A stretch of DNA of 64,000 nucleotides from Saprospiraceae bacterium (GTDB lineage: Bacteria > Bacteroidota > Bacteroidia > Chitinophagales > Saprospiraceae): NCBI GenBank assembly GCA_016706365.1, contig JADJJU010000002.1, positions 186,001-250,000 on the forward strand. The letters run 5' to 3'. The translations under genes and the position numbers were made by a program. The stretch's first letter is position 1, and the number at the start of each line of letters is the position of its first letter. Below the pieces are notes generated by a model. It saw nothing but the letters and a program-made list of their open reading frames with translations. It was not told the DNA's origin and ran no database searches. Of this stretch, positions 48,246 through 59,600 are shown piece after piece.

Positions 48246-51200
48246 CTACTGCTTAATCACCTTGCTCATATGGTGGAAATTATCCGCCACAAACCTTATG
48301 TAATACATACCAGGTAACAGCGTGGAGATATTGATTTTCTGCTCACTATCGGAAGTCAGGAAGTAATATTTTTGCTTCAGAACTTCTTTCCCTGCCATAT
48401 CATAGAAAGTAATATCCACTCGGGTGTCCTCCGTCGTTGTGTACAATGCAAATAATTCATTCTCAGCGGGAATCGGATATACGGAGAATATGATGACTGA
48501 TGATAGACCATCACCTACCCTTCCATCTCCTTCGCGCTCCGGCACACAAGCCAAACTTACTTCACACGATGTAATGCAGCCGGCAGCATCAGTAACTCTT
48601 AAAGTAATATTGGTCAAACTGAATCCGATAGAATATACAATGCGGTCTGTTCCCTGTCCTTCCAGAATTTCGCAAACTCCTCCGCTGACAGTCCAGTGAT
48701 ACTGGTATGGAGGCATGCCGCCATAAATCATGGCTTGCAGCGAATTCCCTCCTGAATTACATGGTGGAGTTAAGAGTCCTGTAATGTTGCATTCAAAGGA
48801 TGTCTCCTGAGTTGCAGTGACCAGCTGAGTAAATTCAGTAACATTGTCACATGCATCCGTAGCAATCCACACCCTTTCTAGTTCGGTTGTCACACCGCTT
48901 CTGCTTTCTGTCTCGCTGTAAGTCACCATAAGGTCAGAACATTCATCAAATATCGACAGATTCGGAGCAGTTGGAATAGTCTGACAGGTCAGTTCCAGGT
49001 CTCCCGGCGGATCCAAAAATACCGGCCCGGTAACATCCCGAGTAACAATATTGATTTGATAAGAACTGCTGTTTCCGCACAAATCTGTAACAATCCAGGT
49101 ATAAGTTGTACGCTCTTTATTTTTGTCTGTAGGACATTGCGGTAGTTTTTGAATGTTTACATTGATTTGAGAGTCAAAAACACATTCGTTCAATACGTTG
49201 ATATCTTCTGCCTTGAAAGGATATGACTGTGCAGTTTCCAGCTCTGTTATTTCTTCACATGTCAGCGTTCTCGATTGAAGATTCTGAATAGTTCCCAAAA
49301 TGGGATGGTTAAATGCTAATTGAGGCGCTACATTATCCCCTAAGAATACTTCCTGTTGAATGCTATATACAATTCCGCAGTCATCTGTAGCCGTCCATGT
49401 TCTGGTTTGTATTGTACCTGTACCGCAGATACTGGCAGCAGTTGTCGTCGTCAATATTGCCGGGTATATTTTCCCTGTACAAGCATCTGTGGCTACAACA
49501 GTAGGCACAGGATTAGCAATACAAGTAATATCATTGTCCAATCCACTGAAAATAACTCTTTCAGCCCGGTCAACAATGTAAAAAAAGTCTTGCTCAGCAG
49601 TATTACCACATTCATCCGTAGCCCGGTATCTTCTGCGGATATTCCAGAATTGATCACAATCCAGTTCAGATGCATATTCTTCATCGATCAGTTCTATGAC
49701 AACATCTGAGCAATTATCAGTAGCTTCAGGAAGAGTGAAATCCTGTCCGCAAGTTAGCATTACATCATTCATCGGGATGAACTCAGGTGCAGTCGTGTCA
49801 ATAATATCAATGAATAAAACGAATGAAACAGCGCCCGCGCAGGAATCCTGAGCAGACCATGTGACTCTCCATCTTTCCAGATATCCGTCAAAATCGCAAT
49901 CCCCTTGTAAGAATAAAGCTTCCTCAAAAGTAACGGCTAATTCCTGTCCGCAAACAGAAATAAACTCCACATCTGAAGCACTGAATCCAAAGTCCGGATC
50001 GGAATCGCCCTGACATTCTACCTGAATTACATCTCCACTTTGTAAAGCATTTAATGCCGGATTGTTTTTAATAACCGTCACCAGAACAGGATTCTGAGGA
50101 TTTAAAATGCGCTGTTCAAATGTGCTTGTATTTCCACAATAATCCTGAGCTGTCCATAACCTGAGCAAATCTTCTGTTCCCGGCAGGCAAACTGAAGGAA
50201 CTATAGCATCAGAATATGTGAGTGTGACATTTGAACAAAGATCCTCAGCATTCACTACTACCGCATGCTCCAACTTGCAAACCTCCGGAGAGCCATCAAT
50301 CACCGGTGCCTGTGTATCCAGATAACTCACCAAATAAAATAACTCATTGATTCCCCCACATGCTTCTGTGACTGACCAGGATAAACGCCATTGTTTTACA
50401 AATCCATCCGTTGCACAATTCTCCCCCTGAATTTCGGTAATAGAGAAAACGATCGGATCATCCTCATCCACACAGTCATTCACTAATTCTACCAGTCCTT
50501 CATGAAGCCCTGCAAACCAGAATGGTTCATCCATGTATCCATCACATTCATATGTGATTTCTGCGCCGGGTTCGAATGCACTTAAAATATCGTGATTTAT
50601 ACTAAATCCGGGAGCTCCAGCTCTTTGAACAGTGATAATCTGAGTATCCCTTCGTTCATTTCCACAATTATCAGTTGCAATCCAAATTCTCAACAATTGA
50701 TAGGTTGCTTCACAATTATCCACTACTATTTCTTCAGTCAACAGCGTAGCGCATTCACATGCATCCATGACTTTGATGATTCCTTCTTCACAACAAGTGC
50801 CATCATCCGGACATTGCTGGATAGTAGGCCAGGCAGGGATCTGATCACAACTGACTGTCACATCCACTGGAGTGCCCAAAATGGCAGGCGGGATAGTATC
50901 TATGATTAAAACATAAAACCACAGAGAATCAGTATTGTCACATTCATCTGTAGCTATGATTGAACATCTCAATCTGAAGAAAAATCCATCGTCCTCGCAA
51001 TTGCCCACTGCCTCTACCACATCCACGATCTCTATCGTCACTTCTCCTCCACAATTATCGGTAGCATTAATCATGCTTTCTGTCACCCCAGATAAAACCC
51101 AATCCGGATCATTGGCCGCACATTGAGCAAAAAGTGTATCTCCATTGCTGATGTCTGTAAATCCATTTGGATTCCAGGTAATAACAGGTGGCAATGTATC

Positions 51201-51997
51201 AATGATAGATAAAACAGCAATGATACTCTGTTGAACTCCTCCGCATGCGTTCATGATCTGATAAGTCACTGTGAGTGATCCTGTCTCTCCACAGTCCGGA
51301 TCAAAATTTGCCGGATTGAAATTGTGGTTGATTAATGCAACAGGTACACATGCTCCTTCCAGGCAGGTTTCCAAAGCATCCAAATTGTTTTGATGCCAGT
51401 TATTTGCAATGTTTATAAAATCATCTGTGCTGCACTCAATTGTATCATCCAGGTCCAGCACACAGGAAGATAGATCCGGATTCGATATAAATAGAATCGT
51501 CAATGTGGCGCTCAAAGTATCAGAGCTTAGCCCGCAGGCATCCAGTAGTATATAATTGACTACCAATGTTCCGGGCGAGGTGCAGCTAGTCTGCAGATTA
51601 TCCGGATCAAAATTATGGATAATGGTATCCACTGCAGAACAAACTGTTTGAGCGCAATTACTTAATATCTCAAGGTTGTTTTCATGCCAGGCTTGAATCT
51701 GTGCAAGAGTATTGGATCCGTCGCATTCAATTTCTAAATCCAGATCAGGACAAAGTGAGATATCCGGCGGGCTGGAATTGCTGACAGTTGCAACAGCGAT
51801 GATTGCATCTCCAATTCCTCCGCAAATATCCACCAATTGATAAGTTACTGTATAAGTCCCGCTACCTCCACAGTCAGGCTGAAATACAATATCTTCAAAA
51901 TTGGAATTAATCTGAAGCACCGGATTGCAGCCATTGATTGCGCATTGTTGTAAAGTGATCAGATTTTGCAGATGCCAGTTTTGTACAGCAGTTTCAA
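48246..51997 (-). CDS. Giant T9SS surface protein, C-terminal segment
   Basis: The frame continues the upstream segments after a one-base C insertion near 51998 (joining LDCTGS to NIETAVQNWHLQNL). It encodes the last three copies of a ~105-residue WHxxNL module (to about 51200), then about 12 HYR-like modules (for example TDECGNTAEQDFFYIVD), a PKD-like segment (GGMPPYQYHWTVSGG) and a T9SS type A sorting domain (SVYPIPAENELFALYTTTED, DMAGKEVLKQ, LPGMYYIRFVADN). The first ATG (51920) is internal. The sorting domain shows that the mature protein is delivered to the cell surface. Confidence 0.85.
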
Positions 51998-52885
51998 TGT
52001 TGGGATCCAGTACAATCCAGCTGAATATTTAGATTTCCGCATGCCACAAATTGAGGAAGCTGATCATTGATCACATTTAAAATTCCAGTTAGCGAAGTTG
52101 TAACTCCCGAACATGGGTCAGTAATATTATAAATAACCCCGAGCGTGCCCGCTTCACCACAATTGATTGCAAAATTATTCAGATCAAAATTATGAGTGAT
52201 ATTCCAGCTTCCACTGCAAGAGTTAGCAGCGCATGCATTCAACAATTGAAGGTTTTGCTGATGCCAGGCAGTTGCTGTATTTGGGAGATCAAAATCTTCA
52301 CACGAAACAGTGAGGTTTAAATCACCGCATTCGGATGGGTCGATAGCTGAGAAGTCAGAGATTGTCAGGGTCGCAGTAATTAATGAACTACTATTCATAC
52401 AGACATCCAACACACGATAAGTTGCAGTTAAGGTTCCTGTCTGTCCACAAAGCGTAATAAAATTATTAAAATTGAAATTGTGCGTCAGGAAGAAATTGTT
52501 GGAACAAGCATCCTCTGCACAATTTAATAATTGAGAAATATTGGACTGATGCCATTGTGTTGCTAATGCCTGAGCATTTCCGGAAGCGCAATCTACTGTT
52601 TCGTCCAGATTAGCACAAGCTGAAATATCCGGAGGAGTGGTGTCAATGATCACAAGGCGTGCTGTAATCGTTTGACTTTCATTACCGCATTGATCTCTCA
52701 GGAATCCCTGAATTTCATATGATCCACTTAGCCCACAGGAAGGTATGAAAATAGCCTGGTCAAAATTGCTGATGAACACAGGAGTTGAATCACATGAATC
52801 AAATCCACAATCCAGCACTCTTTCAGAAACCGATGACAACCAATTTGCAAGGAGTATATTGATATTATTACCGTTGCATTCAATT
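51200..52885 (-). repeat. Six tandem ~105-residue WHxxNL modules
   Basis: Each has (I/V)(E/D/S)C near its start, WHQxNLxxLxxC, C, then HNFDxxNFxxxCGxxGxLxVxY and (D)xCG. Starts near 52885, 52600, 52310, 52030, 51735 and 51440. The first copy is divergent (NWLSSVSERVLDC). Confidence 0.7.
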
Positions 52886-53643
52886 GTGTCCTGAATAGAT
52901 CCACCATCTGATACCACCGGAGCTTCTGTATCTGAGACGAAGAATCTCTGTTCCACAAAATCCTCATTTCCGCAATCATCCGTGATCATAAAGAGGCGAA
53001 CAACAGTGAAATTTTGAGCACAATTTCCATCTAAAGTATATTCGAGAACTTCAATATTCACTCCAGTGCAGCAATGATTTTCTATGATCGGTTCCTCATA
53101 ATGAATTATGTCTGAGCAACTCAGGTCCATATCTGGCGGAATGTAAGTGTAAACAAACTCACTACAACAGGAAGGAGCTGTGGGGATTTCCACGGTGATC
53201 ATTGCTGAGCACCCACTGGCATCTGTCACTAAAAGCTGATAAGTCCCGGCGCTAAGCCCAAACTGATCTTTCTGACCCTGTACGATCCCACTGCCATTAA
53301 TAGTGGTCCATGTAAATACAAGTGGATCTACACCGCCGGCAGTATTGATTCTGACAAAGGCATCTTGTTGACCCAGGCAGGTTTCTCTGCGCAAAGTATC
53401 GACTTCCAGTAAAAATCCAGAAGTAAGAATTTGAATAGAGTCCAGATCCATACAACCGTTTTGATCTGTGACTTTTAAGCGGTAAATAATGTCTGCTGTG
53501 ATATTGGCTATAGGTCTTGCCAGGAATGGATTATTCAAACCAAAAACCGGAGACCATTCATATTGGTATCCTGCAATCACTGGACCTCCTAACTGTATGG
53601 GTTGTAATTGACAAAAAGAAGTATCCTGCCTGCCATTGCCACC
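51994..53643 (-). CDS. Giant T9SS surface protein, middle segment
   Basis: Continues the 53589-60707 frame after loss of one G (AGR(D)TSFCQLQPIQLGG near 53640). After a PKD-like unit (YEWSPVFGLNNPFLARP) it has HYR-like units (CSDIIHYEEPIIENHCC, ITDDCGNEDFVEQRF) and the first three to four copies of the module with ATxWHQxNLxxLxxC and HNFDxNNFxxxCG. The frame ends at TGA near 51994 because of the next one-base insertion. The apparent start MPVFGHTYN (53688) is out of the domain frame and spurious. Confidence 0.8.
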   Translation of the reverse strand, partial: GGNGRQDTSFCQLQPIQLGGPVIAGYQYEWSPVFGLNNPFLARPIANITADIIYRLKVTDQNGCMDLDSIQILTSGFLLEVDTLRRETCLGQQDAFVRINTAGGVDPLVFTWTTINGSGIVQGQKDQFGLSAGTYQLLVTDASGCSAMITVEIPTAPSCCSEFVYTYIPPDMDLSCSDIIHYEEPIIENHCCTGVNIEVLEYTLDGNCAQNFTVVRLFMITDDCGNEDFVEQRFFVSDTEAPVVSDGGSIQDTIECNGNNINILLANWLSSVSERVLDCGFDSCDSTPVFISNFDQAIFIPSCGLSGSYEIQGFLRDQCGNESQTITARLVIIDTTPPDISACANLDETVDCASGNAQALATQWHQSNISQLLNCAEDACSNNFFLTHNFNFNNFITLCGQTGTLTATYRVLDVCMNSSSLITATLTISDFSAIDPSECGDLNLTVSCEDFDLPNTATAWHQQNLQLLNACAANSCSGSWNITHNFDLNNFAINCGEAGTLGVIYNITDPCSGVTTSLTGILNVINDQLPQFVACGNLNIQLDCTGSQH

Positions 53644-56600
53644 GGCTGTGGGAATATATTGATTGTATGTGTGGCCGAAGACTGGCACCCGATGAAAATT
53701 TGATTCTCATCTGAGACCCATTCTGCCAGTAAGCTGAAAATCCTGGAACTATCTGCAGGAACTGTTTGTAATGGATCATTAGGATTGGAAAATAACTCAG
53801 AAGGAGTCCATGTCAATTCAATAGAAAATGGACTAACTCCGATACCGGCATCCAGCAAAATTGTCGCATTCGAATCCAAACATGATGCATAATCCATGTC
53901 TTCAAGTATAGGAGCAGGTGCAGGTGCAACGGAAATATTATATTCAACTACCCTGCAATATTCAGAAAATGATACATCCGTTACTCTTAACGTGTAGTCT
54001 ATTCTTTCTGTCGGAGCTGAAACTGTAGGATTAGCTATACTTGTGCTATTCAGCCCTTCACCTGGTGACCAATTATAAAAAAGTCCGGGCTGTGGAGTCA
54101 CAGGCATTTCAAAAGTTTGATTTGAATTACAGAAATATATGATTTCAGGAAGTTCAATATCGGGCTTCGGTGATGAAATTACCTTAACTGTTCTCTGAGC
54201 TACAAAACTGCATCCACTTGGTAAATGGTTAAGAGTAAAATAGATGATTCCTGAGCTGAGCAATGAAAAAGTAGCTTCCACGCCATTCTGACTGATCAAA
54301 GCGTTTTGAGGCTCCCATTGAATTTCAAACTCATCAGGATTAATGGACAGCCCGTTGATTTCGATTGCCCCAAATACATTAAATTCTGCACCTGAGCATA
54401 CACTGTCCGGTGCAAAAATATTCGCATTAATATCAATGACCCTGATGTTGATATCATCCACATTACTGCATCCTGTGAGGGGGTCATATACCTCCAGTTT
54501 TACATTATATTCTCCACCAATTGCAGGAGTAAATAAAGGTCTGGCCAGATTTTGATTACTTAAATAAAGAATTGGAGACCAGATATATTCTATTCCTGCC
54601 TGTTCAGTTGCACCCAGTTGTAAGCCCTGATCCACGCAAATTGTAGTGTCTTTCCCCGCATTTGCAATGGGAGCAATATTTTCTGACAATTGAAGAAAGA
54701 CTGAATCTCTTATCACACAAGAATTAGCTGAATTAATGGCATTCAAAATGTAAAAGCCGGACATTTCAGGACAGATGATAGTATTTCCGGAGCTTGGATC
54801 GGAAACTCCTGTTACAGGATACCATTGGAATAATTGGAAATCCTGATCTGAATTAACGGAAATATCAATGCATCCGTTAGTGCATACGACTGCTGATTCT
54901 ACATTTAGGTCTAAAGTGCCGGGATCACTGACAATAACATTCACTTCAAAAGTCTGCTTGCATCCATCCTTCTCAGCACTCAATTCATAGACAAATTCAC
55001 CAGGCGTAGTAGCTGTAAAAACAGGATTTCTTATGCCCGCATCGCTCAGAAAGTCAGCCGGACTCCATTCAAATTGTACAATGATATCAGAGGATGTTGG
55101 ACCTAAGGTGACAGATTCTCCGAGGCAGAGGCTATAATCTCTGCGTTCAAAAACAATCTCCAAAGGATTTAGTACTTCTACTGAATCTTCTGCAACGCAA
55201 CCGAATGCATTAATTGCTGTCAAATAATAGGTAGTCGAAACTGCAGGAAACGCCATCGGCGAGGGATCATTTACGGATGACAATCCGAGTCCGGGCTGCC
55301 ATAAATATACAGTTCCCAGTTCCGCGGTATTTAAGCCAATTTCTATGGAATCATTACAAATCGTTCCACCTTGCAAACCGGATAAATCAGGCAATTCCAA
55401 AACTTCTACAACAACTGTGTCCCGATAAGTGCAGCTTCCTATAGTGGCCCTTAGTATAAAAGTTGTCGTTACACTTGGATTTACTGTTGGCTGTGCGACA
55501 TTAATTCCTGTCAGAAATGGAGAAGGCTCCCAGACATAACTTACTCCGGCTATTGATGGTAATCCAATTAAAACCACTTCCCCTGAACAAATCATCGTAT
55601 CTCTCCCGGCAAGTAATAATGAGTCTTGTATTGTGATTTCAATTTCATCTGAACCAGTCAAACAATTAATGGTATCCACTACAAAAACAGAATACGTGAT
55701 ATTATCAATTATTGTTGCTACGGGTTGCGCCGCCGAAGGATCTGAAAGTCCATCTACAGGGGTCCAGGAATACACAAAGCCATTCTGAGATGGATTGCCT
55801 AATGTAATAGTTCCCGGTCCACACAATGTCTGGTCAGGTCCGATATCCACATTAAAATTGCCGGAAGCATTTACAGTAATCGTCACTTCATCAGCTGCCA
55901 TACAGCCTTCCAATCCTTCGAGAAAAAGCGATAATCTATAAGTCGTAGTCTGTGTCGGGCTGGCGATTGGATTAGCAGAAAATGGATTATCCAGGCCAAG
56001 TTCAGGACTCCATCTGAATTTATATTCCGGACCATAGATAGTGGTACCTCCAAGCGTTGTTGTCTGACCTGAACAAATCTCTCTATCGGGACCAGCGTCA
56101 GCCAAAACATCATCAATAATTCTCAATTCAACCTGATCCTCACTCTGACATCCGGTAAGTGGATCTGTTACTCTAAGTGTGTAGACAAAAGTTCCTGAGC
56201 CACCCAGTATTAATAATTCAGGCTGTGCTATATTCGGATCGTTGAGAAAATTCGTTGGACTCCATTCATAAGTCAGCTCAGGATTTCCCGGTGTTCCAAG
56301 TACAGTAAAAATTCCACTGCAAAAATCACGGTCAGGTCCTGCATCGGCCAAAGGAGCTCTGATGTCTATGACAAGGCTGATAAAATATCGGCAATTACTT
56401 GGAATGTGGGTGGCAGCTAGTGTATATAAATTCTCTCCAGGTAAAAGCTGAGCCCAGTCAAGAAATGGATTGGATATATTACTGGCATTCAGTCCGGTTG
56501 TCGGTAACCAGGCGTAGCTGAAATCAGGCTCAGAAGGGATTCCGATTTGAATTAGAGGCTCTGTCTGAGTTGCAGGACAAATAATGATATCATCCAGATT

Positions 56601-59600
56601 GTCAGACGGAATGGCAAAATCAGGAGCCACAAATGTCACAGTACTGATACAGGATTGACCAAATAATTCATATTCAATTTGATAAACAGCGTCCTGAGTA
56701 ATACTTTGAATCAGACAAATTTGAATTCCATCAAAAGTAACCTTAGCATCCTGATTGAGCAAAGTTGCAGTATAACCATTTTTTGCAGGAAGCATAATGC
56801 AAAAAGGAATCTGTTGAGCAAGGTCTTCACAATTTACAGGAACAGCCTGAGCTATATTATATTCCGGGCACTCGCAGAGTGGGACATTTACTGTGCTGCT
56901 GCATGATTTTCCATTGAAACTAACGGTAAGTCTGTAAATCGTGGGAGCATTTGGATTTACGAATGGTTGAGGAAGATTTGCCTGAGCACCCAAACTCGAA
57001 AAATCTCCTGATACTACTTCCCATTGATAAGAAAATCTGCCGCAACTGTGATCTTCAGTTCCTATTTGTCTTGGACCGCAAGCATCAGGACCAGCATCAG
57101 CAGATATGATGTCAATGTTAACTGAATCCACGGAAACCGGACATGCGCCTGATTCATTCTGAACACTTAAAATGTAAGTCACTCTTCCACATTCTGAAGA
57201 ATTTGTCGCCAAATACTCCGGTTGCGCCTGATCAAAACCGCTCAGTTCAAATCGCGGTAACCAGCTATAAATAATACCCGCTCCAGCCGAAGGAGTTCCA
57301 AGGATCGCTGTCTCTCCCTGACAAAGAACTAAATCCGGTCCGGCATCTGCCTGCACTGGAAGATCCACTGATATCGTAACATTTTTCTGAAATATGCATC
57401 CATCCGGTCCTTCAACTTCCAATTGAAAAACAGTTGTTACATCAGGAGCAACAAGAGGGGCAGGAACATTTGAGCTGTTAACAAAAGCTCCCGCGTCTCC
57501 GCTGATAATTGTCCATTGATAGATTATGGCAGGGTCAGTAAGAAAAGGTGTATTTCCTAATCTTATGGTTTCTCCGGCACAAATAGCCCTATCTGCTCCT
57601 GTGTATGCATCAATAACAAAAGCAGGCACACTCTTGACAACCCTGCAATTTTCCTGATCTATGACTTCGACAGATAGCACTAAATTTTCCGATGCATTTA
57701 AAATTGGATTACTTATTTGCGAATCATTAAAGAGTGCGGAGGGCTCCCATTGAATACTGAATATTCCATTAGCTCCGCTTACTGTCGGACTCCCACCTAC
57801 TGAAAAAGGAATATTGGGGCAATTGACATAGGGTCCACCCGGATCAACTATGGGCGCATCCAAATTTCTTGAAATTATTTTTACAACATCTGAAGTATCA
57901 CAACCAATAATCCTTCTGTACCAGCGATCTTCTTCTGTTATTTCTGCCTGAAAATTCTGTTCTGTTGCTCCGGGAATATTCGTCCAGATGATCTGATCTT
58001 CACTGATCTGCCATTGATATTGTCCGGGCCTGGCACTTCCATCCTGTCGGTAAATGATACCATTTCTCAATAAGTCTGTAGTTCCTCTGTCAAAAATAGC
58101 CACCGTTCCTTCCAGTAATAATGGTGTACCCCCGCGACAGACTTCCTGTTCATCAGGGGTAATGGAATTTGTCACAGTTCCTGAACAGCAAGGTGTGAAT
58201 CTAGTTACGAAGCCTATATCTGTATCATTTGGCTTGCGATTAATCAAAGCATCGACTGATACCGGCAGATCATCTGACTGTGTATTTCCCGAAACCACCA
58301 AATCTCCCTGGACAAAAACAAATGGCACAAATGATTCATTCCCTCTGCCTCCAAAGTAAGATGCACATTCAGGGTATCCATTTTCAGGATTAACTGAACT
58401 GATAAACAAATCATTGGCATCTCCCGGGAAAGCCTGCACTGCATGCGGGGAAGGAAATAATTCTTTACTTTGTGTGCGGCTCACTGTGTAAAGATGATTC
58501 TCTTCCAGGGCTATCATGATAAGATCATCCTCTCCCTGTGTATCTTCATTGGAATAATAAGTACTCCAGTTTTGCTGCCCATTCGTGGCTAAATAAGATG
58601 CAAGTATAAATTTTTGACCTACCGGAAATCCCGATTCTTCCTGAAAGGCAGCAGTCGACGTAGGAAAGTCTGCTGAACCCGTTTTTCCGGCAATGAATAC
58701 ATTTTCCCCATCATATGCCAATGTTCTGATTGAATGGAACGAGAATGCCATCGCTTCTTCGGCTGATCCTCCCAGAAATGTTGACCAGTTAATTTGTTTG
58801 CTTGATTTATTCACTGATGCCAATAAAAGATCAGTACTTCCACCCCCGTAAACTGGCTGGAAAGCTCCGGGAGAAAGAACAAATTGAGCATCACTCTCTC
58901 CGAAGAAAATATAAGAATCCTCTGCTGCTACAATTTGATTAAGTGTATATTCTCCGGCATTTTGTAAAAATGAAGAATAGCTCAGCGTACCCGTATTTTT
59001 TTCAAATGTTCCCCAAAAGCCACCGAAAGTCCCGGAATTAATCGGAGCTTGTGCGTCACTCGTCACCGGTAAACCCACAGGAGCAGAACCGCTTACAACA
59101 AGTTGATTACCATCAATCAAAGCATCCGCAATAAAAACCAGACTAAAAATGGGCTCTGTTGTACCAAAATATGTAGACCACACTGGAAACCCATTTTCTT
59201 TACTGATGCCAGCTAAAACAGGATTCTCAGACAGCCCTGTTGGGGTTTCCTGTAAAGCCCCGGGAGTCGTGGGAAAATCCTGAGAGCCTGAATATGCTAA
59301 AATGTACAGATTAGATTCATCCTGTAACAAGGTCCCTCCAAATTCAAATGCATCACCTCCCAGGTAAGTGCTCCAATCTCTGAGTCCATTGAATTTATTG
59401 AGCTTTGTCAGAATCAGGTTAGAGAATCCGGGCAAATCCGCCTGGAATGCTCCCGGACTAACAGGAAAATCGGCTGAGCTGGATTCGCCCAAAATATATA
59501 CATGGTTTTCATCCACTATCATCAAATTGGCTGATTCAAATTCTGAGCCTCCTATGTAGGTAGACCAAAGTCGCTTACCCTCCTGAGTAAAACAAGCTAC

